DNA from: Thiotrichaceae bacterium UBA973
GTDB taxonomy: Bacteria > Pseudomonadota > Gammaproteobacteria > Eutrophobiales > Eutrophobiaceae
DNA: 20,221 nt
Assembly (NCBI GenBank): GCA_002292815.1
Contig: DBBX01000023.1
Coordinates: 1 to 20,221, forward strand
Direction of reading: 5' to 3'
Shown: one piece after another, positions 8,207 through 17,063 of the stretch
How positions within the stretch are numbered: the first letter of the stretch is position 1
How the letters are laid out: every line of letters begins with the position of its first letter
The notes under the pieces: model-generated
What the model was told of the DNA's origin: nothing
What the model saw: the letters and a program-made list of their open reading frames with translations, nothing else
The model's database searches: none
Made by a program: the position numbers and the translations under genes

Positions 8207-9511
8207 ATGTCATCACGTTTAATTGCCACCCAAATTATTCAGCAAGTGATTGAAAGTAAATTCACCCTCACCTATGCATTGCGTAATAATGAATCATTCA
8301 AGCAAGCAGGAGATGACAAAGCATTGATCCAGAAAATTTGCTATGGGTCATTCAGATGGTATATCCAGCTTGAATATATTCTTAATCAATTATTAGAAAA
8401 ACGTATCAAGAAAAAAGATAGCCGTCTTAAATACTTAATGATTGTCGGCTTATATCAACTACGTTTTATGCGGATTCCTTCTCATGCTGTTGTTTCCGAA
8501 ACCGTGAACACCTGCAAAAAAATAAAAATGGAATGGGCTAAAGGCTTAGTCAATGCAATTTTGCGTCGGTATCTTCGGGAAACGGATAGTTTGAGTCCTA
8601 ATATTGATAATGACGATAACCTTGAGACGTCACATCCCCAATGGATTACCGAACAACTCAAGCAAGACTGGCCGGAAGAATGGAGAAATATCCTCGAAGC
8701 AAACAATCAACATCCGCCCATGTATCTTCGGGTAAACCAACTACGTCAAAGTCGAGATGAATATCTGATAAAAATGGAACACGCGGGTATTACAGGACAA
8801 GCCACACCCTATTCGGAACAAGGAATACTGCTAACAAAACCAATTGACGTTAACCAATTACCTGGTTTTGATATAGGCGAGGTGTCAGTACAAGAACTTG
8901 CTGCTCAGTTATCAGTAGAACTGCTTGATTTAAAACCCGGACACTCTGTTCTAGATGCCTGTGCCGCGCCAGGAGGTAAGAGTTCACACATTCTTGAGTC
9001 ACAAGCAAAGATCAAATCTTTAACTGTCATAGAAAAAGATCCAAATCGTGCAAAAAGATTATCTGAAACTCTAATGAGACTCGATCTCCAGGCAATAACT
9101 AAAGTGTCAGACATCATTGATATTGACCAATGGTGGGATAAAGAACAATTTGATCGTATTTTACTAGATGCTCCCTGCTCTGCCACAGGCGTGATTCGCC
9201 GACACCCCGATATCAAGTTACTAAGAACACCTGAAGAAGTTAAGGCCATTAGCCTATTGCAAATGCAGCTTTTAGAAACACTTTGGCAAACTTTAAAGCC
9301 GAAAGGGTTATTAGTTTATGTTACTTGCTCTATTTTCAAGCAGGAAAACTCGGAACTGATAAAACAGTTTACTGATAATAACAACGACTGTGTGCTTAAA
9401 CCTATCGACGCAGAATGGGGCAAAGATACCGGCTATGGCAAACAAATTTTAACCGGACAAAACAATATGGATGGTTTCTTCTACGCTTGTCTTGAGAAGA
9501 TAATAGTGTGA
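8207..9511 (+). CDS. rsmB: 16S rRNA (cytosine-967-C5) methyltransferase RsmB
   Basis: Methylates C967 of 16S rRNA with SAM. The 434-residue product (E. coli 429) has an N-terminal NusB-like RNA-binding domain (about 1-130, with YLMIVGLYQLRFMRIP) and a C-terminal methyltransferase domain. The latter shows LDACAAPGGKSSHIL (249-263, SAM binding), DAPCSATGVIRRHPDIK with Cys324, and YVTCSI with the catalytic Cys374. The open frame reaches back into fmt (8084). The ATG at 8207 is preferred because it gives the family N terminus and a 13-nt gap after fmt. The ribosome-binding site is poor, so coupling to fmt translation is plausible. Its TGA overlaps the next ATG. Confidence 0.97.
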   Translation: MSSRLIATQIIQQVIESKFTLTYALRNNESFKQAGDDKALIQKICYGSFRWYIQLEYILNQLLEKRIKKKDSRLKYLMIVGLYQLRFMRIPSHAVVSETVNTCKKIKMEWAKGLVNAILRRYLRETDSLSPNIDNDDNLETSHPQWITEQLKQDWPEEWRNILEANNQHPPMYLRVNQLRQSRDEYLIKMEHAGITGQATPYSEQGILLTKPIDVNQLPGFDIGEVSVQELAAQLSVELLDLKPGHSVLDACAAPGGKSSHILESQAKIKSLTVIEKDPNRAKRLSETLMRLDLQAITKVSDIIDIDQWWDKEQFDRILLDAPCSATGVIRRHPDIKLLRTPEEVKAISLLQMQLLETLWQTLKPKGLLVYVTCSIFKQENSELIKQFTDNNNDCVLKPIDAEWGKDTGYGKQILTGQNNMDGFFYACLEKIIV

Positions 9512-10077
9512 TGTCTATTGCATGTCATAAAATAGCAAAAATTAGCGTTCTTTTTATACTGCTAAGTATGCATTATCCCGTTTATGCAAATACAACCACG
9601 ATAAACAATACCCACATTTATATTGAGAATAATACTTATTACCTTGATGCCTCATATGACTTTGAATTATCAGAAGAAGCATATAAAGCATTACGTCATG
9701 GGATATCGTTTGAAATTCATGCTCATTTTCAATTACGTTTAAAACGCGCCTGGTTGTGGGATGAAACAATCAGTGAAAAAACATTAATTTATAAACTTGA
9801 ACATAAACCACTGACTGAGAACTTTCTAACTATCGATTTATTAACTGGCTTACGCCATTCCTATGACAGTCTTGAGGCTGCGCTAAACCATATAAAAACC
9901 ATTTCAAAAATGACGTTGTTTGATCAAGACTTACTAATTGAAAATAAAACATACCTCGCAAGAATCAGGACCTTTCTTGATATAGAATCATTGCCACCAC
10001 CAATGCGGCCTCAAGCATATTTTTCTCCTAACTGGGATCTATCAAGTGAATGGTATGAATGGGAATTGGCTCGATGA
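9511..10077 (+). CDS. DUF4390 exported protein
   Basis: A protein of unknown function in the DUF4390 family, typically encoded between rsmB and an NtrY-type kinase. The 188-residue product begins with a basic and hydrophobic segment (KIAKISVLFILLSM) ending in VYANT, which fits a Sec signal peptide, so it is probably periplasmic. Family-like features are RAWLWDETI, LRHSYDSLEAAL, YLARIRTFLD, LPPPMRPQAYFS and a Trp-rich C terminus (SSEWYEWEL). The start is taken as ATG at 9511, in a TGATG overlap with rsmB. A GTG one codon upstream (9508) is equally possible. The constant position beside the kinase suggests a role in its sensing, but this is inference. Confidence 0.85.
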   Translation: MSIACHKIAKISVLFILLSMHYPVYANTTTINNTHIYIENNTYYLDASYDFELSEEAYKALRHGISFEIHAHFQLRLKRAWLWDETISEKTLIYKLEHKPLTENFLTIDLLTGLRHSYDSLEAALNHIKTISKMTLFDQDLLIENKTYLARIRTFLDIESLPPPMRPQAYFSPNWDLSSEWYEWELAR

Positions 10078-12269
10078 ATAAAGGTAGCAACCTGATATTA
10101 ATAATCGGCTCCAGTCTATTTGTTTTCATGCTTGCTTCATTAGTGATGATGAGCCAGGCATTACAAAATTCAGACCTGTTTGATCGTTATTATTCAGTTC
10201 TACTTATATTAAATGCATCAGGCTTAATTACTCTGATCATATTAATCCTTTTAAATCTTAAGCGATTGATTCGCCAATTTAAAAACAAGATTGTCGGTTC
10301 TCGAATGACCGTCAGAATGGTAATGATTTTTTCCTTGTTATCAGTAACTCCCGTTTTAATTGTGTACTACTTTTCACTGGATTTCCTGCATCGAGGTATA
10401 GATAGCTGGTTTGATTTAAGAGTAGAACAAGCATTAGATGATTCGCTCGAACTAAGTCGGCTCGCACTAGATGTGCGTATGCGTGAATTATTAAACACGA
10501 CTGAAAAAATTGCAGAAGAACTAAATGAAAAAAGTGACGCAGAACTCCCTTTTGACGTTGACCAAATAAGAGAGCGCATTAGTGCTTATGAGCTTACATT
10601 ATTGAGCAAGAAGGGAGCGGTAATAGTCTCAAGCTCAAGCGATATAAATAGTCTCGTTCCCGATACGCCTGGCAAAACTATTTTATTACAATTATCACAG
10701 GGTAATAGTTACATAGGTCTAGATGCAATTAAAAACAAAAATTTATTAATCCGTGTAGTTGCCAATCTGCCAGCGATTGATATTGAAAAGGAAGCCCGTA
10801 TTGTTCAAGCGCTATTTCCAATCTCTGAACGGATGAATCAATTAGCTGAAAGCGTTCAATCGTCCTTCATTGAATACAAGGAACTCTCATACTTGCGTGA
10901 ACAACTGAAAGTCAGCTTCATAATAATATTAACGCTGGTTTTGTTATTTACTATATTCAGTGCTGTATGGGCAGCTTTCTATTCGGCTCGTAAGCTTTCT
11001 GAACCCGTTAAAAATCTCGCGGAAGGAACCAAGGCCATTGCAGAAGGCGACTATAGTACCCGACTACCCGTGCCGGGAAATGATGAACTTGGTTTTCTGG
11101 TCTCATCATTTAATGACATGACTGATAAAATATCGCAAGCACGAGACTCGGTAAAACAAAGTCAACAGGAAACAGAATCCCAACGCAATTTTCTAGAAAC
11201 TATTTTGTCGCGCTTGTCTTCCGGCGTCATCGTTTTTAACAAAGATGGCAGACTTGAAAAATCAAACATTAGTGCCAAACAGATACTCCAGATTGATGTT
11301 GAAGCTCTCGAACAAAAAAACATAGCAACACTCATTGAAGACTTTCCATATCTAACCAATTTTTTCGAATGTATTTCATCAAATATTGAAGAGCAATTGG
11401 ACGAATGGCGCGAACAGATCACCTTGACCAATAAAACGGGCAACCTTATCTTAATGATCAATGGCGCAACTCTTCTAGGATCAGATGGCCTGGCGAGTGG
11501 TTATGTTATCGTTTTTGATGAAATCACTGCTCTGATTCGTGGGCAACGTGATGCGGCATGGAGTGAAATGGCACGTCGACTAGCCCATGAAATCAAGAAT
11601 CCACTCACGCCGATTCAACTAGCCGCAGAACGATTGCGACATAAATATTTATCTTCAATGAATTCAGCAGATGCCGATATGTTGGACAGAATGACAAATA
11701 CTATTATCCAACAAGTCGATACCATGAAAGAAATGGTAAACAGCTTTTCAGACTATGCAAGGTCTCCCGAATTTAATCCTGAAGAGATCAAACTGGAGCA
11801 TCTGATACAGGAAGGCCGCGACTTATTCAGCACTATGGATAATGAAAATGAAATTGAAGTAGATATCGAAGCCAATCTTCCCTTAATTGTAGGAGACGAA
11901 AAAAAGTTACGACAAGTCTTCAATAATATTTTGACGAATGCTATTGATGCGAACGCAATGGGAGAGGAAAACCATCTTATCATCAGTGCTAAGGGCATTA
12001 ATATTGATAGCAAGCATATGGTTGAAATCCGCGTTAAAGATAACGGCCCTGGTATCGATACGCAGGTTGTAAATAAGTTATTTGAGCCGTATATAACCAC
12101 AAAACAAAAAGGAACCGGGCTCGGATTAGCTATCGTCAAGAAAATTATTGACGAGCATTCTGGCACGGTATGGCTTGAGAACAATAATGATCAAAATGGG
12201 GCATGTGCCGTGGTAAGATTACCAGCACTCAACCAATCGATTCAAACAACTAAAACACAGATAGTTTAA
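10074..12269 (+). CDS. NtrY-like membrane sensor histidine kinase
   Basis: An inner-membrane sensor kinase that autophosphorylates on His and should pass phosphate to the regulator encoded next. The 731-residue protein has hydrophobic segments at about 7-28, 42-62, 82-101 and 280-302. A roughly 175-residue extracytoplasmic region lies between the last two. A HAMP domain (about 303-357), a PAS-like domain (about 370-485) and the kinase core follow. The H box is RRLAHEIKNPLTPIQL with His505. The N box is RQVFNNILTNAIDAN (613-627). The ATP lid motifs are DNGPGI (656-661) and GTGLGL (680-685). All kinase motifs look intact. This order matches NtrY. The ATG at 10074 is chosen over the frame start at 10059 because it gives an ATGA overlap with the DUF4390 gene. 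The signal it senses is unknown. Confidence 0.93.
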   Translation: MNKGSNLILIIGSSLFVFMLASLVMMSQALQNSDLFDRYYSVLLILNASGLITLIILILLNLKRLIRQFKNKIVGSRMTVRMVMIFSLLSVTPVLIVYYFSLDFLHRGIDSWFDLRVEQALDDSLELSRLALDVRMRELLNTTEKIAEELNEKSDAELPFDVDQIRERISAYELTLLSKKGAVIVSSSSDINSLVPDTPGKTILLQLSQGNSYIGLDAIKNKNLLIRVVANLPAIDIEKEARIVQALFPISERMNQLAESVQSSFIEYKELSYLREQLKVSFIIILTLVLLFTIFSAVWAAFYSARKLSEPVKNLAEGTKAIAEGDYSTRLPVPGNDELGFLVSSFNDMTDKISQARDSVKQSQQETESQRNFLETILSRLSSGVIVFNKDGRLEKSNISAKQILQIDVEALEQKNIATLIEDFPYLTNFFECISSNIEEQLDEWREQITLTNKTGNLILMINGATLLGSDGLASGYVIVFDEITALIRGQRDAAWSEMARRLAHEIKNPLTPIQLAAERLRHKYLSSMNSADADMLDRMTNTIIQQVDTMKEMVNSFSDYARSPEFNPEEIKLEHLIQEGRDLFSTMDNENEIEVDIEANLPLIVGDEKKLRQVFNNILTNAIDANAMGEENHLIISAKGINIDSKHMVEIRVKDNGPGIDTQVVNKLFEPYITTKQKGTGLGLAIVKKIIDEHSGTVWLENNNDQNGACAVVRLPALNQSIQTTKTQIV

Positions 12270-13627
12270 TGGGTATTCGACATATTCTCGTTGTAGATGA
12301 TGAACCTGATATCAGAGGTCTGGTAAAGGAAATTCTTGAAGACGAAGGTTTTAGCGTAGCTGTAGCAGAAAATGCTATAAAAGCGCGTCAATTAGTGACG
12401 TCATTTAAACCTGATCTAGTGTTGCTTGATATCTGGATGCCAGATATAGATGGTATTACTTTATTAAAAGAATGGCATGAGCAGAATATTTTATCTGCGC
12501 CAGTCGTTATGATGTCAGGTCATGGGAATGTCGAAACAGCAGTTGAAGCCACACGCCTTGGTGCTTATGATTTTATCGAAAAACCGCTTTCAATTGCCAA
12601 ATTGTTATTAACAATCAAACACGCACTTGAAACCACTTCACTACAGCAAGAAAATTTACAATTACACCATGCCACTTCATCTAAACTTGATCTGATAGGA
12701 AGAAGTAAAAAAATATCAGATCTAAGAACCCAGATATCAAGAATCGCAAATCATGACACCCCCGTATTAATTTATGGTGAGTCGGGTACAGACAAAGAAT
12801 TGTTCGCGCGTTACTTACACTCACTGAGCAAATATAATGACGGTCCGTTTATCTCAACTAGCATATCTACTTTAGGCAAAGATCATGCGGAAACCGAACT
12901 ATTCGGACTGGAAACAAATAACCAATTACAAGAAGGTTATTTTGACAGAGCCAAAGGCGGAACACTTTATATCAAAGATATTGGTGAGTTAAATACAGCA
13001 CTTCAATCTCGTCTACATGATGTATTAGAGACTAAAAAATACACTCATATTGGAAGCTCTGAACCGATTGAGCTGGACATGCGAATCATAGTCGCAACAC
13101 GATTTAATATTAAATCTCTGGTTGAAGCAGGCAGCTTCAGGGATGACCTGTATTATCAATTAAATATCCTGCCAATCAACATCCCTGCGCTACGTGACCA
13201 CTATGAAGATATACCAGCATTACTTGAACACTTTGTTAATTATTTTATAGAAACAGAAGGTCTTTCTTATCGAAAGTTTAGTGTTGCCGCACAAAATCGT
13301 TTAAGAAGTTATGCATGGCCGGGGAATGTAAGAGAATTAAAAAACATTGTGCAACGTCTTTTGATTCTGGGTACAGATGAAAACATAAATATCGATGAAA
13401 TCGAGGCCAGTCTGGGTAATACTGATACAAAACAAAACAGTGCCGCTACAAAGACTTTCGATTTCGATTTGCCATTACGAGATGCACGAGAAAATTTTGA
13501 GAAAGTTTATCTTGAATATCAATTAAAAAAGGCAAAAGGTAGTGTCAGTAAAGTTGCCAACGCAGTCGGGGTAGAACGTACACACCTTTACCGCAAACTG
13601 AAAATGCTGGGAATCGAACTAAAATGA
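12269..13627 (+). CDS. NtrX-like response regulator with a degenerate sigma54-activator domain
   Basis: Cognate regulator of the upstream kinase, 452 residues. The receiver domain (about 1-120) is complete: Asp11/Asp12, phosphoacceptor Asp54 in LVLLDIWMPDIDG, Ser83 and Lys105. The AAA+ domain (about 140-375) has the NtrC-family fold but is damaged at key sites. Walker A is GESGTDKE instead of GESGTGKE. The GAFTGA loop that should follow ELFG (210-213) is replaced by LETNNQLQEGYF. The switch Asn of the usual NCAA is Ser. Walker B is GTLYIKDIG instead of the usual GTLFLDEIG. The second arginine-finger position in FRDDLYYQLNI is Gln. The C-terminal Fis-type helix-turn-helix (GSVSKVANAVGVERTHLYRKLKMLGI, in two parts, 424-449) looks intact. 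It begins in a TAATG overlap with the kinase gene and ends in an ATGA overlap with trkA. It probably binds DNA but does not activate sigma54 polymerase. Confidence 0.93.
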   Translation: MGIRHILVVDDEPDIRGLVKEILEDEGFSVAVAENAIKARQLVTSFKPDLVLLDIWMPDIDGITLLKEWHEQNILSAPVVMMSGHGNVETAVEATRLGAYDFIEKPLSIAKLLLTIKHALETTSLQQENLQLHHATSSKLDLIGRSKKISDLRTQISRIANHDTPVLIYGESGTDKELFARYLHSLSKYNDGPFISTSISTLGKDHAETELFGLETNNQLQEGYFDRAKGGTLYIKDIGELNTALQSRLHDVLETKKYTHIGSSEPIELDMRIIVATRFNIKSLVEAGSFRDDLYYQLNILPINIPALRDHYEDIPALLEHFVNYFIETEGLSYRKFSVAAQNRLRSYAWPGNVRELKNIVQRLLILGTDENINIDEIEASLGNTDTKQNSAATKTFDFDLPLRDARENFEKVYLEYQLKKAKGSVSKVANAVGVERTHLYRKLKMLGIELK

Positions 13628-14997
13628 AAATTATTATATTGGGAGCAGGACAAGTTGGTGCATCAGTAGCAGCCAATTTAGTCAATGAAGACAATGATAT
13701 TACATTGGTCGACAATAACCCTGCAGCATTACAACTGATCAGTGAACGCTACGACTTGAGAACGATTACCGGTATTGCATCACACCCTTCAGTTTTAGCA
13801 AAGGCCGGTGCCAAAGATGCGGACATGATCCTGGCGGTTACCAATAGCGATGAGGTCAACATGATAGCCTGTCAGGTCGCCTACACCCTGTTTCACACCC
13901 CTACAAAAATTGCACGAATACGTGAAGAAGAATATCTCTCAAGTACCGCGCTCTTTGCTCAAGAGGCGTTACCAATTGATGTTTTGATTAGTCCAGAACA
14001 GTTGGTTACCGAATACATAAAAAAATTGATCGAGCATCCTGGCGCACTACAAGTACTTGATTTTGCCGATGGAAAAGCACAGATGGTGGCTTTAAAAGCA
14101 TCTTATAGTGGTCTATTAGTGGGGCATTCATTACGAGAACTCAGAAAACAACTTCCCGGGATTGAATATAAGATAGCGATTATCTTCAGAGACAATCAAG
14201 CAATTATTCCCAATGCAGATACTACTATTGAGGCAAATGATGAAATATTTTTTATCAGCTCCCAAAAATCAATTCGACAAATATTACAAGTCATACGTTT
14301 CAAGGAAAAACCGCTTAAAAGTATCATGATCGCCGGTGGTGGCAATATAGGTTTACGACTAGCTGGATTATTAGAAGATAATTACAAGGTTAAATTACTT
14401 GAGTTTGATCGTGAAACAGCACACGTTGCATCTGAAGCATTAAAAAACACAATTGTTTTGAATGGTGATGCGTCCGACGAAGAGCTATTGCACGAAGAAG
14501 ATATTGATAGAACCGACGTATTCTGTGCGTTAACAAATGCTGATGAAGCTAATATCATTTCTTCAATGCTTGCAAAACGGTTAGGCGCTAGAAAAGTAAT
14601 GGCGTTAATCAACCGCGCTGCTTATGTCGATCTAGTTCAAAGCAATACCATTGATATCGCGATTTCACCACAGCAAGCGACTATTGGCAGTTTACTCGCG
14701 CATATACGCAAGGGAGATGTGGTCGTAGTGCATGCCTTAAGAAGAGGGGCTGCTGAAGCGATTGAGGCCATTGCACATGGCAATACAACCTCATCAAAGG
14801 TTGTCGGTAAAAAAATCGGCGATGTCAAATTGCCACACGGTACGACAATAGCCGCTATCGTACGGGGCGATGATGTTCTGATGGGTAAAAAGCGAACTAT
14901 TATCGAAGCCGAAGATCATGTCATCCTGATAGTCTCTGATAAAAAGCATGTTGCAGAAGTCGAATCCTTGTTTCAGGTTGGCATTACCTTTTTATAA
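13624..14997 (+). CDS. trkA: Trk potassium uptake regulatory subunit TrkA
   Basis: Peripheral cytoplasmic NAD(H)/nucleotide-binding subunit that gates the TrkH potassium channel. The 457-residue protein (E. coli 458) holds two RCK units. The first Rossmann motif is ILGAGQVGASVAANL (4-18), with LVDNNPAAL after beta-2. The second is MIAGGGNIGLRLAGLLED, with LLEFDRETA after it. Each is followed by an RCK_C segment, for example VGKKIGDVKLPHGTTIAAI in the second. The ATG overlaps the regulator stop (ATGA), and trkH follows 29 nt later, so the subunits are probably made together. The trkA-after-rsmB order is as in E. coli, where no two-component genes intervene. Confidence 0.97.
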   Translation: MKIIILGAGQVGASVAANLVNEDNDITLVDNNPAALQLISERYDLRTITGIASHPSVLAKAGAKDADMILAVTNSDEVNMIACQVAYTLFHTPTKIARIREEEYLSSTALFAQEALPIDVLISPEQLVTEYIKKLIEHPGALQVLDFADGKAQMVALKASYSGLLVGHSLRELRKQLPGIEYKIAIIFRDNQAIIPNADTTIEANDEIFFISSQKSIRQILQVIRFKEKPLKSIMIAGGGNIGLRLAGLLEDNYKVKLLEFDRETAHVASEALKNTIVLNGDASDEELLHEEDIDRTDVFCALTNADEANIISSMLAKRLGARKVMALINRAAYVDLVQSNTIDIAISPQQATIGSLLAHIRKGDVVVVHALRRGAAEAIEAIAHGNTTSSKVVGKKIGDVKLPHGTTIAAIVRGDDVLMGKKRTIIEAEDHVILIVSDKKHVAEVESLFQVGITFL

Positions 14998-15026
14998 ATG
15001 AAAGTTTTCGCTAGGTATTATTAACG

Positions 15027-16478
15027 ATGCAACTTGCAGTAATCCAACGCATATTGGGCATATTGTTAGCTTTGTTCAGTCTAACAATGTTTCCGCCATT
15101 GCTGATCTCAGTTATCACAAATGATGGTGCTACAGTTCCTTTTACCTCAGCCTTTGCTCTAATTCTATCAATCGGATTAATTCTTTGGTTCCCGGTCCGT
15201 CATGAAAGAAATGAATTGCGACTACGAGATGGTTTTGTCGTTGTTGTTCTCTTTTGGGTTGGTCTTGGATTGACAGGAAGTGTTCCACTCATATTATCCA
15301 ATACCCCAGAATTGTCGATTACAGACGCAGTATTTGAATCAATATCAGGCCTGACTACAACTGGCGCAACTATTATCGTCGGAATAGATTTTTTACCTAA
15401 ATCAATACTCTTCTACCGACAAGAACTTCAATGGCTAGGCGGCATGGGTATCATTGTATTAGCAGTTGCGATTCTGCCAATGTTAGGCATCGGAGGCATG
15501 CAGCTATATCGTGCTGAAACACCCGGTCCTGTTAAGGATAATAAACTCACACCTAGAATTACCGAGACCGCTAAAGCACTCTGGTATATCTATCTGAGCA
15601 TGACAATTCTTTGCGCTCTTGCATACTGGTTAGCTGGGATGAGTGCATTTGATGCAATTACACACAGTTTTTCAACTGTCTCTATTGGTGGATTCTCAAC
15701 CCATGATGCCAGCATGGGGTATTTTGAAAGTGGCTTAATAGAAACAGTGGCTATCTTTTTTATGTTTATCGCTGGAATTAATTTCAGTCTACATTTTATA
15801 TCTTGGCGACAAACCAGCTTAAAAGCCTATTGGTATGATGCGGAGCTACGTGCCTATTTAAGCATCTTGTTGATGATCTGCTTTATCTGCGCAAGTTATC
15901 ATGTTCTTATCGGTGACTATCAAAGCTTTGGGAAAGCACTTAAAGACAGTATCTTCCAAACTGTTTCTATCGCGACAACGACAGGATTTACTACAGCAGA
16001 ATATCAAGGCTGGCCGGGGTTTATGCCGCTGTTATTATTGTTCTCCAGTTTCTTTGGCGCCTGTGCTGGTTCTACCGGCGGCGGAATTAAAATCATACGT
16101 ATTCTCTTGCTTTTTAAACAAGGAATGCGAGAAATAAAACGGCTCATTCATCCTAGCGCTATCTTTATCATCAAGGTAGGCAATAAACCCATCTCTGAAC
16201 GTATTATTGAAGCCGTATGGGGATTCTTTGCTACTTATATCGCTGTATTTGCAATACTACTATTGGCGTTGATGGCCACTGATCTTGATCAGGTTACCGC
16301 ATTCTCAGCGTTAGCGGCCTGCATGAACAACCTTGGTCCCGGATTGGGAAAAGTTAGCCAACACTATGGCAATATCAATGATGCCGCCAAGTGGATACTC
16401 TGCTTTGCCATGCTCTTAGGTCGTCTTGAAATCTTTACTTTATTAGTCCTATTCACTCCAACATTCTGGCGACGTTGA
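15027..16478 (+). CDS. trkH: Trk potassium transporter membrane subunit TrkH
   Basis: Inner-membrane K+ channel-like subunit that works with TrkA. The 483-residue length equals E. coli TrkH. The four pore repeats are recognisable by their filter segments: SGLTTTGATII (108-118), STVSIGGFSTH (216-226), ATTTGFTTAEYQGWPG and ACMNNLGPGLG. Hydrophobic segments fill the rest. The segment GACAGSTGGGIKIIR (before the third-repeat end) is also typical. The start is ATG at 15027. Unlike E. coli, where trkH is elsewhere in the genome, it directly follows trkA here. The stop overlaps a TTG start of the next gene. Confidence 0.97.
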   Translation: MQLAVIQRILGILLALFSLTMFPPLLISVITNDGATVPFTSAFALILSIGLILWFPVRHERNELRLRDGFVVVVLFWVGLGLTGSVPLILSNTPELSITDAVFESISGLTTTGATIIVGIDFLPKSILFYRQELQWLGGMGIIVLAVAILPMLGIGGMQLYRAETPGPVKDNKLTPRITETAKALWYIYLSMTILCALAYWLAGMSAFDAITHSFSTVSIGGFSTHDASMGYFESGLIETVAIFFMFIAGINFSLHFISWRQTSLKAYWYDAELRAYLSILLMICFICASYHVLIGDYQSFGKALKDSIFQTVSIATTTGFTTAEYQGWPGFMPLLLLFSSFFGACAGSTGGGIKIIRILLLFKQGMREIKRLIHPSAIFIIKVGNKPISERIIEAVWGFFATYIAVFAILLLALMATDLDQVTAFSALAACMNNLGPGLGKVSQHYGNINDAAKWILCFAMLLGRLEIFTLLVLFTPTFWRR

Positions 16479-17053
16479 ACGAGACCACAAAAAAGAAGTG
16501 GGATAAGAATTATGATTCCTGCTCAAGTGACTACCCTTCCCCGGCTGAAGTGTTACGTCAAAACCAACATCTTTTACCCTCACAAGGTAGCGCGCTTGAT
16601 TTGGCATGCGGTCGTGGTGCAAATGCGATCTGCCTTGCCGAAAAAGGCTTAACTGTTTCGGCATGGGATATCTCTGCATCTGCCCTCGAACATCTTGCTA
16701 ATGAAGCAACAAACAAAGGTTTAATCATTGAGCTTGAGCCAAGAAATATTTCCGAACATCCACCTAAGCCAAATTCTTTTGATGTCATCACTGTTAGCAA
16801 TTTTCTCGAACGCGAGCTGATCGATGATATTAGAAAGGCAATAAAACCAGATGGCCTTATTTTTTATCAAACATTCATTATAGATAAAGTCAGTAATATT
16901 GGGCCGAGCAACCCGGATTATTTATTAGATAATAATGAATTGTTGAATTTCTTTAGTGAATGGAAAGTGGTTCTCTACCGAGAAGAAGGATTGCTCGGCA
17001 ATGTTGATAGTGGATTTAGAAACCAAGCGATGCTAATCGCTCAAAAACCATAA
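16475..17053 (+). CDS. Class I SAM-dependent methyltransferase, substrate unknown
   Basis: A 192-residue Rossmann-fold methyltransferase. Motif I is LDLACGRGAN (41-50). The acidic residue ending beta-2 is Asp65 in SAWDIS, and SFDVITVSNFL marks the motif-II region. KPDGLIFYQTF resembles the strand-5 region of TehB- and UbiE-like enzymes. The N-terminal KKWDKNY resembles the WDxRY start of many small methyltransferases. The only usable start seems to be TTG at 16475, in a TTGA overlap with trkH. No internal ATG precedes motif I. The substrate cannot be told from sequence. Its place behind trkH suggests only co-transcription, and a TPR gene follows 10 nt later. Confidence 0.85.
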   Translation: MNETTKKKWDKNYDSCSSDYPSPAEVLRQNQHLLPSQGSALDLACGRGANAICLAEKGLTVSAWDISASALEHLANEATNKGLIIELEPRNISEHPPKPNSFDVITVSNFLERELIDDIRKAIKPDGLIFYQTFIIDKVSNIGPSNPDYLLDNNELLNFFSEWKVVLYREEGLLGNVDSGFRNQAMLIAQKP

Positions 17054-17063
17054 ACGCTTTTAT

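Noticed and set aside
8905..9249. 114-codon minus-strand frame inside rsmB
   Set aside because: It is antisense to the conserved SAM-binding core and has no recognisable features.
11753..12184. 143-codon minus-strand frame antisense to the kinase domain
   Set aside because: It covers the conserved histidine kinase ATPase region on the other strand. Its composition is that of a shadow frame.
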